Shown here one piece after another: positions 63,901 to 64,000 of a stretch of 64,000 bases of DNA. The notes under the pieces are model-generated. The model did not search any database. It was given only the letters and a program-made list of their open reading frames with translations, and was not told the origin of the DNA. Each line of letters starts with the position of its first letter. Within the stretch, counting starts at the first letter, position 1. The position numbers and the translations under genes are program-made. The stretch comes from Pseudomonas sp. MM213. Lineage in GTDB: Bacteria; Pseudomonadota; Gammaproteobacteria; Pseudomonadales; Pseudomonadaceae. The stretch is from contig NZ_CP081943.1 in assembly GCF_020423045.1 (NCBI RefSeq), forward strand, positions 5,890,001 to 5,954,000, written 5' to 3'.

Positions 63901-64000
63901 CGGTGGCGATCATGGGTGGATTGATTGTCGCGACGGCATTGACGTTGCTGTTTTTGCCGGCGCTCTATGCGGCATGGTTCCGCATCAAGAAAGAAACGGT
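60939..64000 (+). CDS. mexK: RND efflux transporter MexK (3' end cut off)
   Basis: 1020 complete codons are visible from MGFNLSEWALRNRQIVLFLM to AALYAAWFRIKKET, so at most a few residues are missing. Membrane helix 4 has the proton-relay pair in LGLLVDDAIIAVEMMAIKME. The periplasmic loops and the twelve-helix pattern are normal. It starts six bases after the mexJ stop. P. aeruginosa MexJK exports triclosan and, with OprM, erythromycin; substrates here are inferred. Confidence 0.93.
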   Translation, partial: MGFNLSEWALRNRQIVLFLMLLLAIVGALSYTKLGQSEDPPFTFKAMVIRTNWPGATAEEVSRQVSERIEKKLMETGEYERIVSFSRPGESQVTFVARDSMHSVEIPDLWYQVRKKIGDIRHTLPPGIQGPFFNDEFGTTFGNIYALTGDGFDYAVLKDYADRIQIQLQRVKDVGKVDLLGLQDEKVWIELSNVKLATLGLPLAAVQQALEEQNAMSTAGFFETTSERLQLRVSGNFQTVEEIRNFPIRVGDRTFRISDVADVRRGFNDPPAPRMRFMAEDAIGLAVAMKEGGDILVLGKALEIEFARIQKNLPAGMQLRKVSDQPAAVKTGVGEFVQVLVEALAIVLLVSFFSLGVRTGMVVALAIPLVLAMTFACMYYLGIGLHKISLGALVLALGLLVDDAIIAVEMMAIKMEQGFDRIKAASYAWTSTAFPMLTGTLITAAGFLPIATAQSGTGEYTRSIFQVVTIALLASWIAAVVFVPYLGEKLLPDLAKIHAAKHGIGQPDPYATPFYERVRRLVEWCVRWRKTVITLTVVLFIASIVLFRFVPQQFFPASGRLELMVDLKLAEGASLSNTADEVKRLEGLLKDHAGIDNYVAYVGTGSPRFYLPLDQQLPAASFAQFVVLAKTIEDRETLRTWLIETLNEQFPALRSRVTRLENGPPVGYPVQFRVTGEHIEDVRALARKVAAKVRENPHVANVHLDWEEPSKVVYLNVDQDRARALGVSTANLSKFLQSSLTGSSVSQYREDNELIEILLRGTLHERTELSLLPSLAVPTDNGRSVALSQIATLEYGFEEGIIWHRNRLPNVTVRADIYGKEQPATLVQQIMPTLDPIRAELPDGYLLEVGGTVEDSARGQNSVKAGVPLFIVVVLTLLMLQLRSFSRTVMVFLTAPLGLIGVTLFLMVFRQPFGFVAMLGTIALSGMIMRNSVILVDQIEQDIAAGLKPWQAIIEATVRRFRPIVLTALAAVLAMIPLSRSVFFGPMAVAIMGGLIVATALTLLFLPALYAAWFRIKKET

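Overview
The window is chromosomal DNA of a Pseudomonas, most likely of the P. fluorescens group. The evidence is a complete Wsp surface-sensing operon followed by prfB, lysS, a TetR gene, lptF, ppc, adk, tsaB, rsmJ and mexL-mexJK in the order I remember for PAO1 PA3708-PA3676, plus a very high density of Pseudomonas-type REP/REPIN repeats. All identifications come from reading the sequence and from family knowledge; no database search was possible.

Layout. 1-2.5 kb: the end of an old-yellow-enzyme gene, opgD (periplasmic glucan, Tat exported) and a 61-residue orphan. 2.6-17.1 kb: a Tad/Flp pilus locus. It has an AraC-type regulator with a degenerate receiver domain, three tandem Flp prepilin genes, tadV, an unexpected AAA+ ATPase, rcpC, tadG/E/F-like genes and tadZABC. 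A convergent operon supplies rcpA, tadD and a DUF3613 gene. 17.6-20.5 kb: an accessory islet. It contains a BRO-type antirepressor gene whose leader resembles the phage P1/P4 C4 antisense RNA, and a divergent RloA-RloB (AbiL-like) pair, a probable phage-defence system. 20.5-30.6 kb: a polyamine/GABA module with an APC permease, a YdcSTUV-like ABC importer, two paralogous aminobutyraldehyde-type dehydrogenases and a LysR regulator. 30.8-32.3 kb: a DUF533 gene and an array of six 129-bp REP units.

32.4-64 kb is conserved core: wspABCDEFR (chemosensory control of c-di-GMP), a hairpin-rich dispersed element, prfB with its programmed frameshift, lysS, a TetR gene, a lipoprotein, a DUF1704 (MATCAP-like) metallopeptidase candidate, an alpha/beta hydrolase, the envelope-stress pair DUF4398-lptF with a candidate AlgU promoter, ppc, adk, tsaB, DUF72, a PEP mutase/isocitrate lyase-family enzyme, a repeat-containing hypothetical protein, rsmJ, and mexL divergent from mexJK. 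mexK runs off the window end.

Functionally, the left half pairs a surface appendage (Flp pilus) with phage-related accessory genes and polyamine uptake and oxidation. The right half pairs surface sensing (Wsp) with housekeeping. The most unusual items are the C4-like antisense leader with an exact 11-nt complementarity near the BRO start codon, the RloAB pair beside it, the AAA+ ATPase inside the Tad operon, abutting 21-bp direct repeats upstream of flp, the six-unit REP array and the structured element near 41.1-41.3 kb. No tRNA, rRNA, CRISPR array or insertion-sequence transposase was seen.
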